From assembly GCF_004348685.1 (NCBI RefSeq), contig NZ_SMKO01000003.1:62001-126000 (forward strand): a stretch of 64,000 bases of DNA, written 5' to 3'. Made by a program: the position numbers and the translations under genes. The stretch is from Nonomuraea deserti. Its GTDB lineage: Bacteria; Actinomycetota; Actinomycetes; Streptosporangiales; Streptosporangiaceae. The notes below the pieces were generated by a model, which saw only the letters and a list, made by a program, of their open reading frames with translations, searched no databases and was not told the DNA's origin. This document shows positions 24,675-33,737 of this stretch, in pieces; positions within the stretch are counted from its first letter, which is position 1; the number at the start of each line of letters is the position of its first letter.

Positions 24675-25657
24675 GGGGCGACCGCGACCCGGCGTCCCGT
24701 CTCGAACGCCTCGATGATCCGGTACGCGACCCGCAGCGCCCTCCGCCCGGCCTCCGCGGGCACGGGCGGCGCCGCACCGGCTCGCAGCGCGGGCATGAGC
24801 GCGTCGAGGTGCGCGTCGAACGTCTCGTGGAACGAGCGCCCCCGGTCGTTGAAGTAGCCGGCCTCCCAGACCGTGCGCGTCTCGGAGCCCGCTGGGGAGA
24901 ACTCGTAGCGCCGGGTGGTGTCGTCGATCAGCAGCCGTCCCGCGTCACCGTTGACCTCGACGTGGTGGGCGCGCGGGTAGGCGTAGGAGGAGTCGTACGA
25001 GCCGACGAGGCTGCCGACCGCGCCGCAGGCGAAGCGGGCGGCCACGACCAGCGTCGAACCTCCCCTGGCCATCTCGGCGCTGACGGCTTCGATCGGTCCC
25101 AGCAGGTGTTCGAGCAGGTCGATGCCGTGGCACTGGGTCTCGATGAGGCCCGCGTGCGGATGGCGGCCCCGACTGTCAGCGGGGCCGCCCTCGCCGCCGA
25201 ACCGCCAGGTCGCGAACGACAGGTCGCCCAGCCGGCCGTCGTCGAGGTCGCGCCTGGCGCGCACGACGGGCTCGGCGTAGCGGTGGTTGAGGTTGATCGC
25301 GAAGAACAGGTCCCGCTCGCGGGCCGCGTCGAGCAGCCTGTCGGCCTCGTCCAGGTGGAAGACCAGCGGCTTCTCCACCAGGAGCGGGATGCCGTGGCCG
25401 ATGAGCTCCAGCGTGGGCGCGTAGTGCTCGGTGTTGGGCAGGCAGACGCTGATCAGGTCGGGCCCGGTCTCGTCGATCATGCGCGCGAGGTCGTCGTACG
25501 CCCGGGTGGACCAGCGCGCCGCGCGCCGCCGCGCGCGGGCGAGGTCGCGGGAGAAGACGCCCACGAGGCGGGAGTCGTCCCGGCTGGAGAAGGCGCGCGC
25601 GTGCTGCTCGCCCCACTGCCCCGCGCCGACGACGGCCACGCGGGTGGGCTCGCTCAT
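24668..25657 (-). CDS. Gfo/Idh/MocA family oxidoreductase
   Basis: A 329-residue NAD(P)-dependent sugar dehydrogenase. The Rossmann loop is V-A-V-V-G-A-G-Q-W-G-E-Q-H; the E-K-P-L motif (residues about 95-98) contains the conserved Lys of the family; and G-L-I-E-T-Q-C-H-G-I-D-L-L-E-H-L-L supplies the conserved C-terminal domain His-Asp region. Members oxidise inositol, glucosides or uronates. It overlaps the upstream dehydrogenase by four bases and is the last gene of the sugar operon, so its substrate is probably the imported sugar or its derivative. Confidence 0.88.
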   Translation of the reverse strand: MSEPTRVAVVGAGQWGEQHARAFSSRDDSRLVGVFSRDLARARRRAARWSTRAYDDLARMIDETGPDLISVCLPNTEHYAPTLELIGHGIPLLVEKPLVFHLDEADRLLDAARERDLFFAINLNHRYAEPVVRARRDLDDGRLGDLSFATWRFGGEGGPADSRGRHPHAGLIETQCHGIDLLEHLLGPIEAVSAEMARGGSTLVVAARFACGAVGSLVGSYDSSYAYPRAHHVEVNGDAGRLLIDDTTRRYEFSPAGSETRTVWEAGYFNDRGRSFHETFDAHLDALMPALRAGAAPPVPAEAGRRALRVAYRIIEAFETGRRVAVAPY

Positions 25658-26670
25658 TCGCCGTCCTGGGTGACGACCACCTTGCCGGACTCACCCGACA
25701 GGAACGTCTCGAACGCGAGCCCGGTCTCGCTGACGTCGAAGGTGTGCGTGACGATGCGGCCGAGGTAGCCGGTGTTCCGCCGCAGGAGCTCCAGCGCGGC
25801 CGGGAGGTCCGCGTACGGGAAGTACTCGCTGCCCAGGACCGCGCGGCCGGTGGAGATGAGGTCGGGCGAGACGTCCAGGTGCAGCTGCTCACCGTGCCCG
25901 ACGCAGACCAGGACGCCCCGTCTGGAGAGCCTGTCCAGGGCGGAGCGCCGGGCGCCGGCGCGGCCCGAGGCGTCCACCGCGGCGTCCACCTCGGGCACGC
26001 CCGCGACCCTGCTGGAGACGCTGCGGGCGTGGACCGGGATGCCGCCGAGCGACTCGGCGAAGGCCAGCCGCCACTCGGAGACGTCGCTGATGTGGATCGG
26101 CACGTCCGCGCCCAGGCGCAGCCGGGCGACGGCCAGCACGCCGAGGCCGACCGGGCCCGCGCCGGTGATCAGGAGCGACTCGATGCCGGGACGCACGCTC
26201 AGCGCCCTGTTCAGCGCGGCGCCGCTCGTGCCCATGACGTCCAGGAGCATCGTGGCCAGGGGGAACGGCAGGTCGTCCCCGATGGGGAAGAACATGCGCT
26301 CTTCGACGACCTCCAGCGGCCCGAGGCCGCCGTCGCGGTTGAAGCCCATGTCGCCGGCTTTGTCCAGGCACAGGTTGGTCGCGCCGGCGCGGCAGCTGCG
26401 GCACCGCCCGCAGTAGGCCATGAGGTAGATCACCCCGCGCGTCCCCACCGGCGTGGTGGTGTCCCGGCCGGCGGCGACGACCGTGCCGGCGGCCTCGTGG
26501 CCCGCCACGACCGGGCTCCCGCCCCGCCAGAGGCCGGCATCGCTGCCGCACAGGGCGTTGGCGCGCGGCCGGACGAGCAGCTGTCCCGGCCCCGGACCGG
26601 GGTAGGAGCGGGGACGGTGCTCCACCCGGCCCGCGCCGGCCAGGAACGGAGCCGTGGTGAGGGCGGTCAC
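25654..26670 (-). CDS. Zinc-dependent sugar/polyol dehydrogenase (MDR family)
   Basis: A 338-residue medium-chain dehydrogenase: catalytic Zn ligands C41 (A-L-C-G-S-D), H58 and E59 (G-H-E-A); structural Zn site C87, C90, C93 and C101. The cofactor loop L-L-I-T-G-A-G-P-V-G-L-G-V follows at about 167-179. It overlaps both neighbours by four bases (GTGA upstream, ATGA downstream), which places it in the uptake operon and suggests oxidation of the imported polyol or sugar. Start GTG 26670 is dictated by the overlap with the permease stop and gives the normal family length. Confidence 0.88.
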   Translation of the reverse strand: MTALTTAPFLAGAGRVEHRPRSYPGPGPGQLLVRPRANALCGSDAGLWRGGSPVVAGHEAAGTVVAAGRDTTTPVGTRGVIYLMAYCGRCRSCRAGATNLCLDKAGDMGFNRDGGLGPLEVVEERMFFPIGDDLPFPLATMLLDVMGTSGAALNRALSVRPGIESLLITGAGPVGLGVLAVARLRLGADVPIHISDVSEWRLAFAESLGGIPVHARSVSSRVAGVPEVDAAVDASGRAGARRSALDRLSRRGVLVCVGHGEQLHLDVSPDLISTGRAVLGSEYFPYADLPAALELLRRNTGYLGRIVTHTFDVSETGLAFETFLSGESGKVVVTQDGE

Positions 26671-27497
26671 TGACCGCCGAGCCCGGTGGTGGCGATGCCC
26701 TTGATGATCTGCCGCTGGAAGAACAGGAACACCACGATCAGGGGCAGCGCGGCCAGCACGGACTTGGCCATGTTCTCGGCGAAGACGACGCCGAAGCCGG
26801 TGGAGACGGTTTCCAGGCCGACGGGCAGGGTCATGAGATCGGGGTCGTTGGTCACGATGTACGGCCACAGGAAGTTGTTCCACGCGCCGACGAACGTGAA
26901 AATCGCCACCGCCGCGATGATCGGCCGCGACAGCGGCAGCACGATCTGCAGGAAAATGCGGAACGATCCCGCTCCGTCCACCCGCGCGGCGTCCTCCAGC
27001 TCACGGGGGATGTTGTCGAAGAACCGCTTGAGGATGAACACCATCACCGGCGCGACCACCTGCGGCAGGATCATCCCCCAGTACGTGTCCACCATGTTGA
27101 AGGCGAGCATCTCGTCGAAGAGCGGCACGATGAAGATCGTTCCGGGGACCATGATCGAGGCGACGGTGAGGCCCAGCAGCAGCTTGCGCCCGGTGAAGTC
27201 CAGCCGCGAGAACGCGTAGCCCGCCAGCGCGGAGATCACCAGCGTGATGATCGTGACGCCGGTCGCCACGATCAGGCTGTTGATCATCCAGGTGGGGATG
27301 CTGCCCATCTGGAAGAGGTCCACGTAGGTGTCCCAGGTGTAGCCGCCCTCGGGGAGGATCGTCACGGGGCTGGCGCCGGCGTCCGTCTCGGTCTTGAACG
27401 AGGTGTTGATCGCCCACAGGAACGGCGCCAGCATCAGGAGGCTCAACAGGGCCAGCACCGCGAAGGCCACGACGCGTCCGGGATTGATGCTTCTCAT
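26667..27497 (-). CDS. Carbohydrate ABC transporter permease (MalG-like)
   Basis: A 276-residue integral membrane permease with six helices. The EAA loop reads E-L-E-D-A-A-R-V-D-G-A-G-S-F-R-I-F, and the I-V-L-P-L-S-R-P block follows. It pairs with the MalF-like gene just upstream (four-base overlap). No ATPase gene is in the operon; actinobacterial importers of this type commonly share an MsiK-type ATPase encoded elsewhere. Confidence 0.92.
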   Translation of the reverse strand: MRSINPGRVVAFAVLALLSLLMLAPFLWAINTSFKTETDAGASPVTILPEGGYTWDTYVDLFQMGSIPTWMINSLIVATGVTIITLVISALAGYAFSRLDFTGRKLLLGLTVASIMVPGTIFIVPLFDEMLAFNMVDTYWGMILPQVVAPVMVFILKRFFDNIPRELEDAARVDGAGSFRIFLQIVLPLSRPIIAAVAIFTFVGAWNNFLWPYIVTNDPDLMTLPVGLETVSTGFGVVFAENMAKSVLAALPLIVVFLFFQRQIIKGIATTGLGGQ

Positions 27498-28423
27498 GAC
27501 TGGTCGGACCTCCGGGCGAACCGCAGCTGCAGCAGCGACAGGATCAGGATGATGGCGAAGAAGATGTACGAGATCGCCGAGGCGTAGCCGAGCCGGTAGT
27601 TCGTGAAACCGGTGTCGTAGACGTACATCAGGATCGAGCGGGTGGAGTCGTCGGGGCCGCCGGCCGTCATCTGGAAGATCTGGTCGAACACCTTGAGCGA
27701 GGCCAGCACCTGCAGCACGAGGATGAGCATGGTGATGTTCCGCAGCAGCGGCAGCGTGATCGAGAACAACTGCCGCCACCTGCCCGCCCCGTCGATCGAG
27801 GCGGCCTCGTAGACCGTGCTGGGGATGTTCTGCAGCGCGGCCAGATAGAGCAGGAAGTTGAACCCGAGCGTCCACCACGTGGTGGCGACCGCGATGGCCG
27901 CCATGGCGAAGTCCGGGTCCTGCAACCAGCTCCTGCCCTCGATCCCGAACACGCCGAGAACGGAGTTGATCAACCCGAGCTCGGGGTTGTAGAGCCACTC
28001 CCAGAAGAGGCTGACCACGGTCGAGGCGAGCAGGTACGGCACGAAGAACGCCATGCGCCAGACCCACTGCCCCGGCAGCCCCATGTTGACCAGCAGCGCT
28101 GCCGCGAGGGCCAGCACGACCAGCGGGATCGTGGTCATCACGGTGAACAGCACCGTGTTGCCGAACGTCGTCCACACCATCGGGTCCGTGAGGGCCTCGG
28201 CGTAGTTGGCGAACCCGACCAGCTCGGGCTCGGCCCCGGCCGCGAGGTCGCGGTCGGTGAAGCTCATCCAGATCCCGTAGATCAGGGGCCAGAGGAGGAA
28301 GAGCACGAAGGTGACGAAGAACGGCAGCACGTAGAGGAGCCCGCTCTGGCTCCTGAGGGCCTTCGGCCGTGTCGTGACCGCCTTGGTGGTGGCGCCCTTG
28401 TTCGTGAGAGTGGCCGACGTCAT
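27494..28423 (-). CDS. Carbohydrate ABC transporter permease (MalF-like)
   Basis: A 309-residue permease with six membrane helices. The EAA loop reads V-Y-E-A-A-S-I-D-G-A-G-R-W-R-Q-L-F, then S-I-T-L-P-L-L. The first helix begins G-L-L-Y-V-L-P-F-F-V-T-F. It overlaps the binding-protein gene and the second permease by four bases each. Together with them it forms one importer in the membrane. Confidence 0.92.
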   Translation of the reverse strand: MTSATLTNKGATTKAVTTRPKALRSQSGLLYVLPFFVTFVLFLLWPLIYGIWMSFTDRDLAAGAEPELVGFANYAEALTDPMVWTTFGNTVLFTVMTTIPLVVLALAAALLVNMGLPGQWVWRMAFFVPYLLASTVVSLFWEWLYNPELGLINSVLGVFGIEGRSWLQDPDFAMAAIAVATTWWTLGFNFLLYLAALQNIPSTVYEAASIDGAGRWRQLFSITLPLLRNITMLILVLQVLASLKVFDQIFQMTAGGPDDSTRSILMYVYDTGFTNYRLGYASAISYIFFAIILILSLLQLRFARRSDQS

Positions 28424-29733
28424 CGCTGCACCGCCTTGGACATGAGGACGTTGACGCGTTCGGCGAAGGTGGCGACGGCGTCCTTGACCGAGGTCTGGCC
28501 GGTGAGCGCGTTCTGGATGCTGTTGCGGAACTGGTCCATGAAGCTGGATGCCGAGCCGGTGAAGGAGGACGGCGGGTCGTAGTGGAGGTACGTCGCCGTG
28601 ACCGCGTAGTCGTTGTTCGGCCGCAGCGCCTTGAACTCCGGCGTGTTGACGACGGGCTGGTAGGCGGGGGTGTGCCCGGCCTGGCCCCAGGGCAACGAGT
28701 TCTTGAGGATCTTCGAGACGGCCTCGTAGGCGAGTTCCCGCCGCTGTTCGTCGGGGTTGTCCTGATGGGGGAGGACGAAGGTGTGCGAATCTCCCCAGGT
28801 CGAGTCGACGTCCGTGCCGAACAGGTTCGGGATCGGCATGGCGCCGAGGGGCATCTTCGCGTCCTGGTACTGCGGGAGCTCCCAGACGCCGGAGAAGGCG
28901 AGGCCGGTGTCGCCGCCGAGGAACCACGAGCTCGCCGTGGCGTAGTCGGAGCTGTTGGAGGCGACCTCGCCGTCGACCAGGCTGCGCATCGTCTCGACCG
29001 ACTCGCCGAACGCGTCGGCGTCGTAGACGAATCTGTCGCCCGTCAGGTCGAAGGTGGTGCCGTGCTGGGTGTAGAAGGTCCAGAACAGGCGCCACAGCTG
29101 GGCGCCGTCGCCGAGGAAGCCGTACGAGATGCCGTACTTGTGGCCGGTGAGCTTCTTGAACTCCCGGCCGAGTCTCTTCAGGTCGTCCAGGCTCCTGATC
29201 TCGGGGAGTTTCCCGCCGGTGTCGAGCAGCCCGCCCTTTTCGGCCAGTTCGGTGTTGAAGAACGCCACGAACGTGTGCGAGTCGAGGGCCAGGGCGTAGA
29301 CCTTGCCGTTGACGATCGAGCTCTTCCACGTCGGGGCCGTGAACGTCGACTCGCTGATGCCGTAGCGGGCGAGCCGGTCGAGGTCCCAGGGGTCGAGCAG
29401 GCCGCCGGGGGCGTACCCGGCCAGCCGCGACATGTGCACGATGCCGAGGTCGGGTGCGCGGCCGCCGGCCGCCGACATCGCGAGCTTGGTGTAGTAGGGG
29501 GCGCCCCACGCCAGCACGACCTGCTTGATCTCGGTGTCGGGCATGTCGGCGTCGGCCTTGGTCACGATCGCGTTCATCCGCTCGCCGTCACCGCCGGTCA
29601 TGAGATGCCAGAAGACGATCTCTCGCGTGCTTCGCGCGGCGGGTCCCGTACCGCAGCCGGCGAGCAGGGCGGAGAGTCCCGCGGCCTGCAGCACCCTTCG
29701 CCGGGAGAGGCGGGTATCGGGCCACTTGCTCAT
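28420..29733 (-). CDS. Extracellular sugar-binding lipoprotein of ABC importer
   Basis: A 437-residue family 1-type solute-binding protein. The leader carries R-R-R (residues 11-13) followed by lipobox L-L-A-G-C with C27, so it is a Tat-like lipoprotein. The mature domain has E-I-V-F-W-H-L-M-T-G-G and G-K-V-Y-A-L-A-L-D-S-H-T-F-V, typical of oligosaccharide-binding proteins. It is first in the operon, after the divergent promoter region. AGGAAGC precedes the ATG. Confidence 0.9.
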   Translation of the reverse strand: MSKWPDTRLSRRRVLQAAGLSALLAGCGTGPAARSTREIVFWHLMTGGDGERMNAIVTKADADMPDTEIKQVVLAWGAPYYTKLAMSAAGGRAPDLGIVHMSRLAGYAPGGLLDPWDLDRLARYGISESTFTAPTWKSSIVNGKVYALALDSHTFVAFFNTELAEKGGLLDTGGKLPEIRSLDDLKRLGREFKKLTGHKYGISYGFLGDGAQLWRLFWTFYTQHGTTFDLTGDRFVYDADAFGESVETMRSLVDGEVASNSSDYATASSWFLGGDTGLAFSGVWELPQYQDAKMPLGAMPIPNLFGTDVDSTWGDSHTFVLPHQDNPDEQRRELAYEAVSKILKNSLPWGQAGHTPAYQPVVNTPEFKALRPNNDYAVTATYLHYDPPSSFTGSASSFMDQFRNSIQNALTGQTSVKDAVATFAERVNVLMSKAVQR

Positions 29734-29805
29734 AAGGTGCTTCCTCGCAGAGGGTCCGGCCAGCCCTCACACCGGGGGTAGCCGGATGTTGACTCCGGTT
29801 GGAGG

Positions 29806-29832
29806 GAGTGTGGCACACTCTGCTACGTAGCA
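29806..29832. promoter_or_regulatory. Two adjacent palindromes in divergent sugar promoter region
   Basis: GAGTGTG-G-CACACTC (29806-29820) is a perfect odd palindrome; TGCTACGTAGCA (29821-29832) is a perfect 12-bp palindrome directly next to it. They lie between the binding-protein gene (start 29733) and the GH2 gene (start 29879) and are the best operator candidates for the LacI regulator at 23673. A TTGACT (29840-29845) could be a -35 for GH2, but no -10 with good spacing is visible. Confidence 0.6.
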
Positions 29833-29878
29833 AAAGGTCTTGACTTGCCCGTATTTGCCAATTCCGGAAGGTTGACAG

Positions 29879-31675
29879 ATGCCGAGTTCCGCCGTGCCCC
29901 GACCGGAATATCCCCGCCCGCAGATGGTCCGGCAGGACTGGCTCAACCTCAACGGAGCGTGGCAGTTCGAGATCGACGCCGGAGACTCCGGCCTGGAGCG
30001 CGGCCTGCGCGAACGTGAGCTGACCGGGACCATCACCGTGCCTTTCGCGCCGGAGTCGGAGCTGTCCGGTCTCGGGCACACCGACTTCATGGAGGCGGTG
30101 TGGTACCGCCGCACCGTGACGATCCCGGCCGCGTGGGCGGGCCGCCGGACGCTGCTCCACTTCGGCGCCGTCGACCACGACGCCACCGTGTGGGTCAACG
30201 GCGTCGAGGTGGCCCGCCACCGGGGCGGTTTCTCCCCGTTCACGGCCGACCTGTCGGGCGTGGCGCGCCCCGGCGAGGACGCCACGATCGTGGTACGCGC
30301 CCGCGACCCCCGCCACGGACCCCAGGCGCGGGGCAAGCAGTCGACCCGGTACGCGAACTACGAGTGCCTCTACACCCGCACGACGGGGATCTGGCAGACC
30401 GTGTGGCTGGAGCCCGTCCCCGACGTGCACCTGCGCCGCCCGCGCATCACCCCTGACGTCGCGACCTCCTCCTTCACCGTCGTCACCCCGCTGTCCGGCA
30501 ACCGCCCCGGCAGCTCGGTCCGCGTGACCGTCGCCGACGCGGGCGGCGCCGTCGCCACCGCGACCGCCCGCGCCGACGCGGACCTCGCCCCCTCCGTCCG
30601 CCTGGAGATCCCGGAGGAGCGGGTGCGCCTGTGGGAGCCGGGCGACGGCCACCTCTACGACGTGAAAGTGGAGCTGCTCGACGCCGGCGGCGCCGTCACG
30701 GACTCCGTGGACTGCTACGCCGGGCTGCGCTCCATCGCGATCGACGGCAAGCGTGTGCTCATCAACGGCCGTCCCGTGTTCCAGCGGCTCGTCCTCGACC
30801 AGGGCTACTACCCCGACGGCCTCATGACCGCGCCCAGCGACGCCGCGCTGCTGCGGGACATCGAGCTGGCGCTGGCCGCCGGCTTCAACGGGGCGCGCCT
30901 GCACCAGAAGGTGTTCGAGGAGCGTTTCCTGTACCACGCCGACCGGCTGGGCTACCTGGTGTGGGGGGAGTTCGGCGACTGGGGCGCCCACGACGGGCGC
31001 GAGCAGCGGCCGACCGCCTCCTTCGTCACGCAGTGGCTGGAGGTCCTGGAACGGGACGTCTCACACCCGTCGATCGTCGGCTGGTGCCCGCTCAACGAGA
31101 CCCGGCAGCCGATCCACGACCACGTCTCCCAGCTCGACGACGTCACCCACGGCATGTACCTGGCCGCGAAGCTCGCCGACCCCACCCGCCCGGTCATCGA
31201 CGCGTCCGGCTACAGCCACCGGGTGCCGGAGACCGACATCTACGACTCGCACAACTACGAGCAGGAGCCCGCCGCCTTCGCCGAGGCGATGTCCGGCCTG
31301 AAGAGGGACGAGCCGTTCGTCAACGACGCCGACGGCAGGCCCATCTCCGTGGCGTACCGGGGGCAGCCGTACTTCGTCAGCGAGTACGGCGGGATCTGGT
31401 GGAACCCCGAGCTGGCCGGGACCGATCAGAGGGAGGACCGGCAGACGTCCTGGGGATACGGCCAGCGGGTGCGGACCGAGGACGAGTTCCACGCGCGGTT
31501 CGCCGGGCTGACCGGGGTGCTGCTGGAAAATCCGGACATGTTCGGATACTGCTACACGCAGCTGACCGACGTGTTCCAGGAGGAGAACGGCATCTACCGG
31601 TTCGACCGGACGAGCAAGCTGGATGTGGAGCGGGTGCGCGAGATCCAGACCCGGACCGCCGCCTCCGAACGCTGA
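29879..31675 (+). CDS. Glycoside hydrolase family 2
   Basis: A 598-residue enzyme without signal peptide. The jelly-roll domain comes first (G-A-W-Q-F, then V-W-V-N-G-V-E-V-A-R-H-R-G-G-F), then the immunoglobulin-like domain, then the TIM barrel with acid/base E407 in L-N-E-T and nucleophile E502 in S-E-Y-G-G. GH2 covers beta-galactosidases, mannosidases and glucuronidases; specificity is not decided. Being cytoplasmic and divergent to an importer, it probably splits the imported oligosaccharide. GGAAGG lies 8 bases before the ATG. Confidence 0.88.
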   Translation: MPSSAVPRPEYPRPQMVRQDWLNLNGAWQFEIDAGDSGLERGLRERELTGTITVPFAPESELSGLGHTDFMEAVWYRRTVTIPAAWAGRRTLLHFGAVDHDATVWVNGVEVARHRGGFSPFTADLSGVARPGEDATIVVRARDPRHGPQARGKQSTRYANYECLYTRTTGIWQTVWLEPVPDVHLRRPRITPDVATSSFTVVTPLSGNRPGSSVRVTVADAGGAVATATARADADLAPSVRLEIPEERVRLWEPGDGHLYDVKVELLDAGGAVTDSVDCYAGLRSIAIDGKRVLINGRPVFQRLVLDQGYYPDGLMTAPSDAALLRDIELALAAGFNGARLHQKVFEERFLYHADRLGYLVWGEFGDWGAHDGREQRPTASFVTQWLEVLERDVSHPSIVGWCPLNETRQPIHDHVSQLDDVTHGMYLAAKLADPTRPVIDASGYSHRVPETDIYDSHNYEQEPAAFAEAMSGLKRDEPFVNDADGRPISVAYRGQPYFVSEYGGIWWNPELAGTDQREDRQTSWGYGQRVRTEDEFHARFAGLTGVLLENPDMFGYCYTQLTDVFQEENGIYRFDRTSKLDVERVREIQTRTAASER

Positions 31676-31727
31676 CCCCGACACCGGCCTCCGCCGGCAC
31701 CACTACTGGGGAAATACCACCTGCTGG

Positions 31728-31757
31728 GCGGGGCGGGCCCGCGCGGGCCCGCCCCGC
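31728..31757. terminator. 30-bp perfect GC palindrome (bidirectional terminator)
   Basis: GCGGGGCGGGCCC (31728-31740) and its complement (31745-31757) flank GCGC, itself palindromic, so all 30 bases are perfectly symmetric. It lies ten bases from the IclR stop and 53 from the GH2 stop; the two genes converge here. Confidence 0.8.
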
Positions 31758-31766
31758 ACGCGGTCG

Positions 31767-32453
31767 CTAGAGGTACCGGGCGATCTCCCGCGCGGTGCCC
31801 AGCACGACGGGGACGATCTCGGCCGGGTCCCGCTGCCCGATGGTCACCATGCCCACGCTCGCGTGGGCCGGGCGTCCAGCGACGGTGAGCGGGGCGGCGA
31901 CACCCCAGGCCCCCGGCTGCAGCTCGCCCTCGGTGACCGAGTAGCCGGCGGCGCGGGCCTGCGCTATCTCGGGGCGCTCGCCGGGGCGGGGCGGGCGGCC
32001 CGCCAGGATCGCGATCCCCGAGGCGCCGCGGTTCGAGGGGTGCCGGGTGCCCGCGCGATAGGTGACGTGGATCTGCGAGGCGCGCGGCTCGGCCACGGTG
32101 AGCACGACCGCCTGGCTCTCGTCGATGTCGAGCACCGTGATGAACGCGGTGGCGTTGCAGGTGTCCGCCAGCACCTGTAACGCCGCGGAGGCCGCGCTGC
32201 GCAGCCGGTGCTGCACGGCGGCGTTGAGCTCGACGATGCCGAGGCCCAGGGTGAAGCGGTTGCCGACCCGGGCGGCCAGCCGGTGGTTGCCGAGCGCGAC
32301 GAGGTGGCGGGAGACCGCGTTGCGGTGGATCCCGGCCAGCTGCGCGAGCTCGGTGATCGTTAACCCGTCCGGATGGTCCTTCAGGATCTCCAGCAGCCGC
32401 AGGCCGGTGTCGATCGTCTTCGATCCCGCAGTGCCGGGCTGGTCGGCGGTCAT
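31767..32453 (-). CDS. IclR family transcriptional regulator
   Basis: A 228-residue regulator. The N-terminal winged helix reads G-L-R-L-L-E-I-L-K-D, then T-I-T-E-L-A-Q-L-A-G-I-H-R-N-A-V-S-R-H-L. The IclR effector domain follows (R-A-G-T-R-H-P-S-N-R-G-A-S-G-I-A-I, then G-V-A-A-P-L). IclR proteins sense small acids or aromatics. It overlaps the P450 stop by four bases, so it is co-expressed with the P450 and probably controls that operon. Confidence 0.88.
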   Translation of the reverse strand: MTADQPGTAGSKTIDTGLRLLEILKDHPDGLTITELAQLAGIHRNAVSRHLVALGNHRLAARVGNRFTLGLGIVELNAAVQHRLRSAASAALQVLADTCNATAFITVLDIDESQAVVLTVAEPRASQIHVTYRAGTRHPSNRGASGIAILAGRPPRPGERPEIAQARAAGYSVTEGELQPGAWGVAAPLTVAGRPAHASVGMVTIGQRDPAEIVPVVLGTAREIARYL

Positions 32454-33715
32454 TCGGCGCCCAGACGAGGCGCGGGGGTGTAGCTCAGCGGCAGGTGCTT
32501 GATGCCGCCGATGAAGTTCGACACCAGCCGCTCGGGAGGCCCGGCGAGCCGCACGTCCGGCAGCCGCCAGAGCAGCTCGCGGTAGAACGTGCGCAGCTGC
32601 AGCCGGGCGAACCGGGCGCCGAGGCACACGTGCGGCCCGTCCCCGAACGAGACGTGGTCGTTGGGCCGGCGTGCGATGTCGAAACGCATCGGGTCGGGGA
32701 AACGCCGCTCGTCGAAGTTGGCCGCGCCGTGGAAGACGACGACCTTGTCCCCTGCGGCGATGGGCCGCTCGGCCAGCACCAGGTCGCGTACGGCGGTGCG
32801 GCGGAAGCTGAGCACCGGCGTATGCCAGCGCAGCATCTCCTCGACGGCCGTGTCCAGCAGTTCCGGATCGTCGAGCAGCCGGCGATGCTGGTCGGGATGG
32901 TCGAGCAGCGCGACCAGCCCGCCGGGCAGGGCCGAACGCACGGTGTCGTTGCCCGCGATGACCAGGAGGAAGAAGAACATCGACAGCTCGGGGTCGGTGA
33001 GACGCTGCCCGTCCACCTCCGCCGTGGCCAGCGCGGTCATGAGGTCGTCGGCCGGATCCCGGCGCTTGCGGGCGGCGAGCGCGTGGGCGTACGCGAACAT
33101 GTCGGTGAGCATCGCCGGGGAACGCGGGTTGACCGGTCTGCCGTCCGGGCCGCGGGCGACGGTCGCGTGGTCGGGATCCTGATAGCCGATCACGCGGTTG
33201 GTCCACTCCAGGATCTGGCCGCGATCGGCGAGCGGGATGCCGAGGAGATCCGCGAGGTTGTGGATCGGATAGTCGTCGGTCACGTCCACCGGCAGGTCAC
33301 ACTCGCCCCGCTCCGCGATCTCGTCGATGAGCAGCCGGGCCCGCGTCGCGATGCCGGCGGTGAACCGCTCGATGCGCCTGGGGGTGAACACGCCGGAGAC
33401 GATCCGCCGGAGCCGGCCGTGATCCGGCGGATCGAGGTTGAGCATCATCCGCCGGATGAACAACAGGTCGGCGGGGTCGGGGTCGCGGATCTGGGTGGCG
33501 CCGAGCCAGGAACTGAACTCGGTGGGCGTCCGCAGGACGCGCACGACGTCCGCGTGGCGGGTCACCGCCCAGAACCCGGGCCCGGCCGGCCAGTCGCCGA
33601 CCTCGTGCTCCTCCTGCCAGTGCACGGGGTCGTGGTCACGTAGCAGGCGGTACGTCTCGTGCGGGATGCCCTGTGCGTAGATACGCGGGTCGAACACGTT
33701 GACCGTCGTACTCAC
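32450..33715 (-). CDS. Cytochrome P450
   Basis: A 421-residue P450. The oxygen-binding I-helix motif is A-G-N-D-T at 254-258, the E-x-x-R is E293-M-L-R296, and the heme loop F-G-D-G-P-H-V-C-L-G supplies C364. N-P-R and C-terminal I-G-G-I-K-H-L-P-L are similar to CYP124/125/142-like lipid or sterol hydroxylases, so a hydrophobic substrate is suggested. No ferredoxin or reductase gene is adjacent. GTG 33715 is chosen for GGAGGG placed 7 bases before it; TTG 33721 is an alternative. Confidence 0.9.
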   Translation of the reverse strand: MSTTVNVFDPRIYAQGIPHETYRLLRDHDPVHWQEEHEVGDWPAGPGFWAVTRHADVVRVLRTPTEFSSWLGATQIRDPDPADLLFIRRMMLNLDPPDHGRLRRIVSGVFTPRRIERFTAGIATRARLLIDEIAERGECDLPVDVTDDYPIHNLADLLGIPLADRGQILEWTNRVIGYQDPDHATVARGPDGRPVNPRSPAMLTDMFAYAHALAARKRRDPADDLMTALATAEVDGQRLTDPELSMFFFLLVIAGNDTVRSALPGGLVALLDHPDQHRRLLDDPELLDTAVEEMLRWHTPVLSFRRTAVRDLVLAERPIAAGDKVVVFHGAANFDERRFPDPMRFDIARRPNDHVSFGDGPHVCLGARFARLQLRTFYRELLWRLPDVRLAGPPERLVSNFIGGIKHLPLSYTPAPRLGAE

Positions 33716-33737
33716 GGGCAACCCTCCAAGGGATCGG

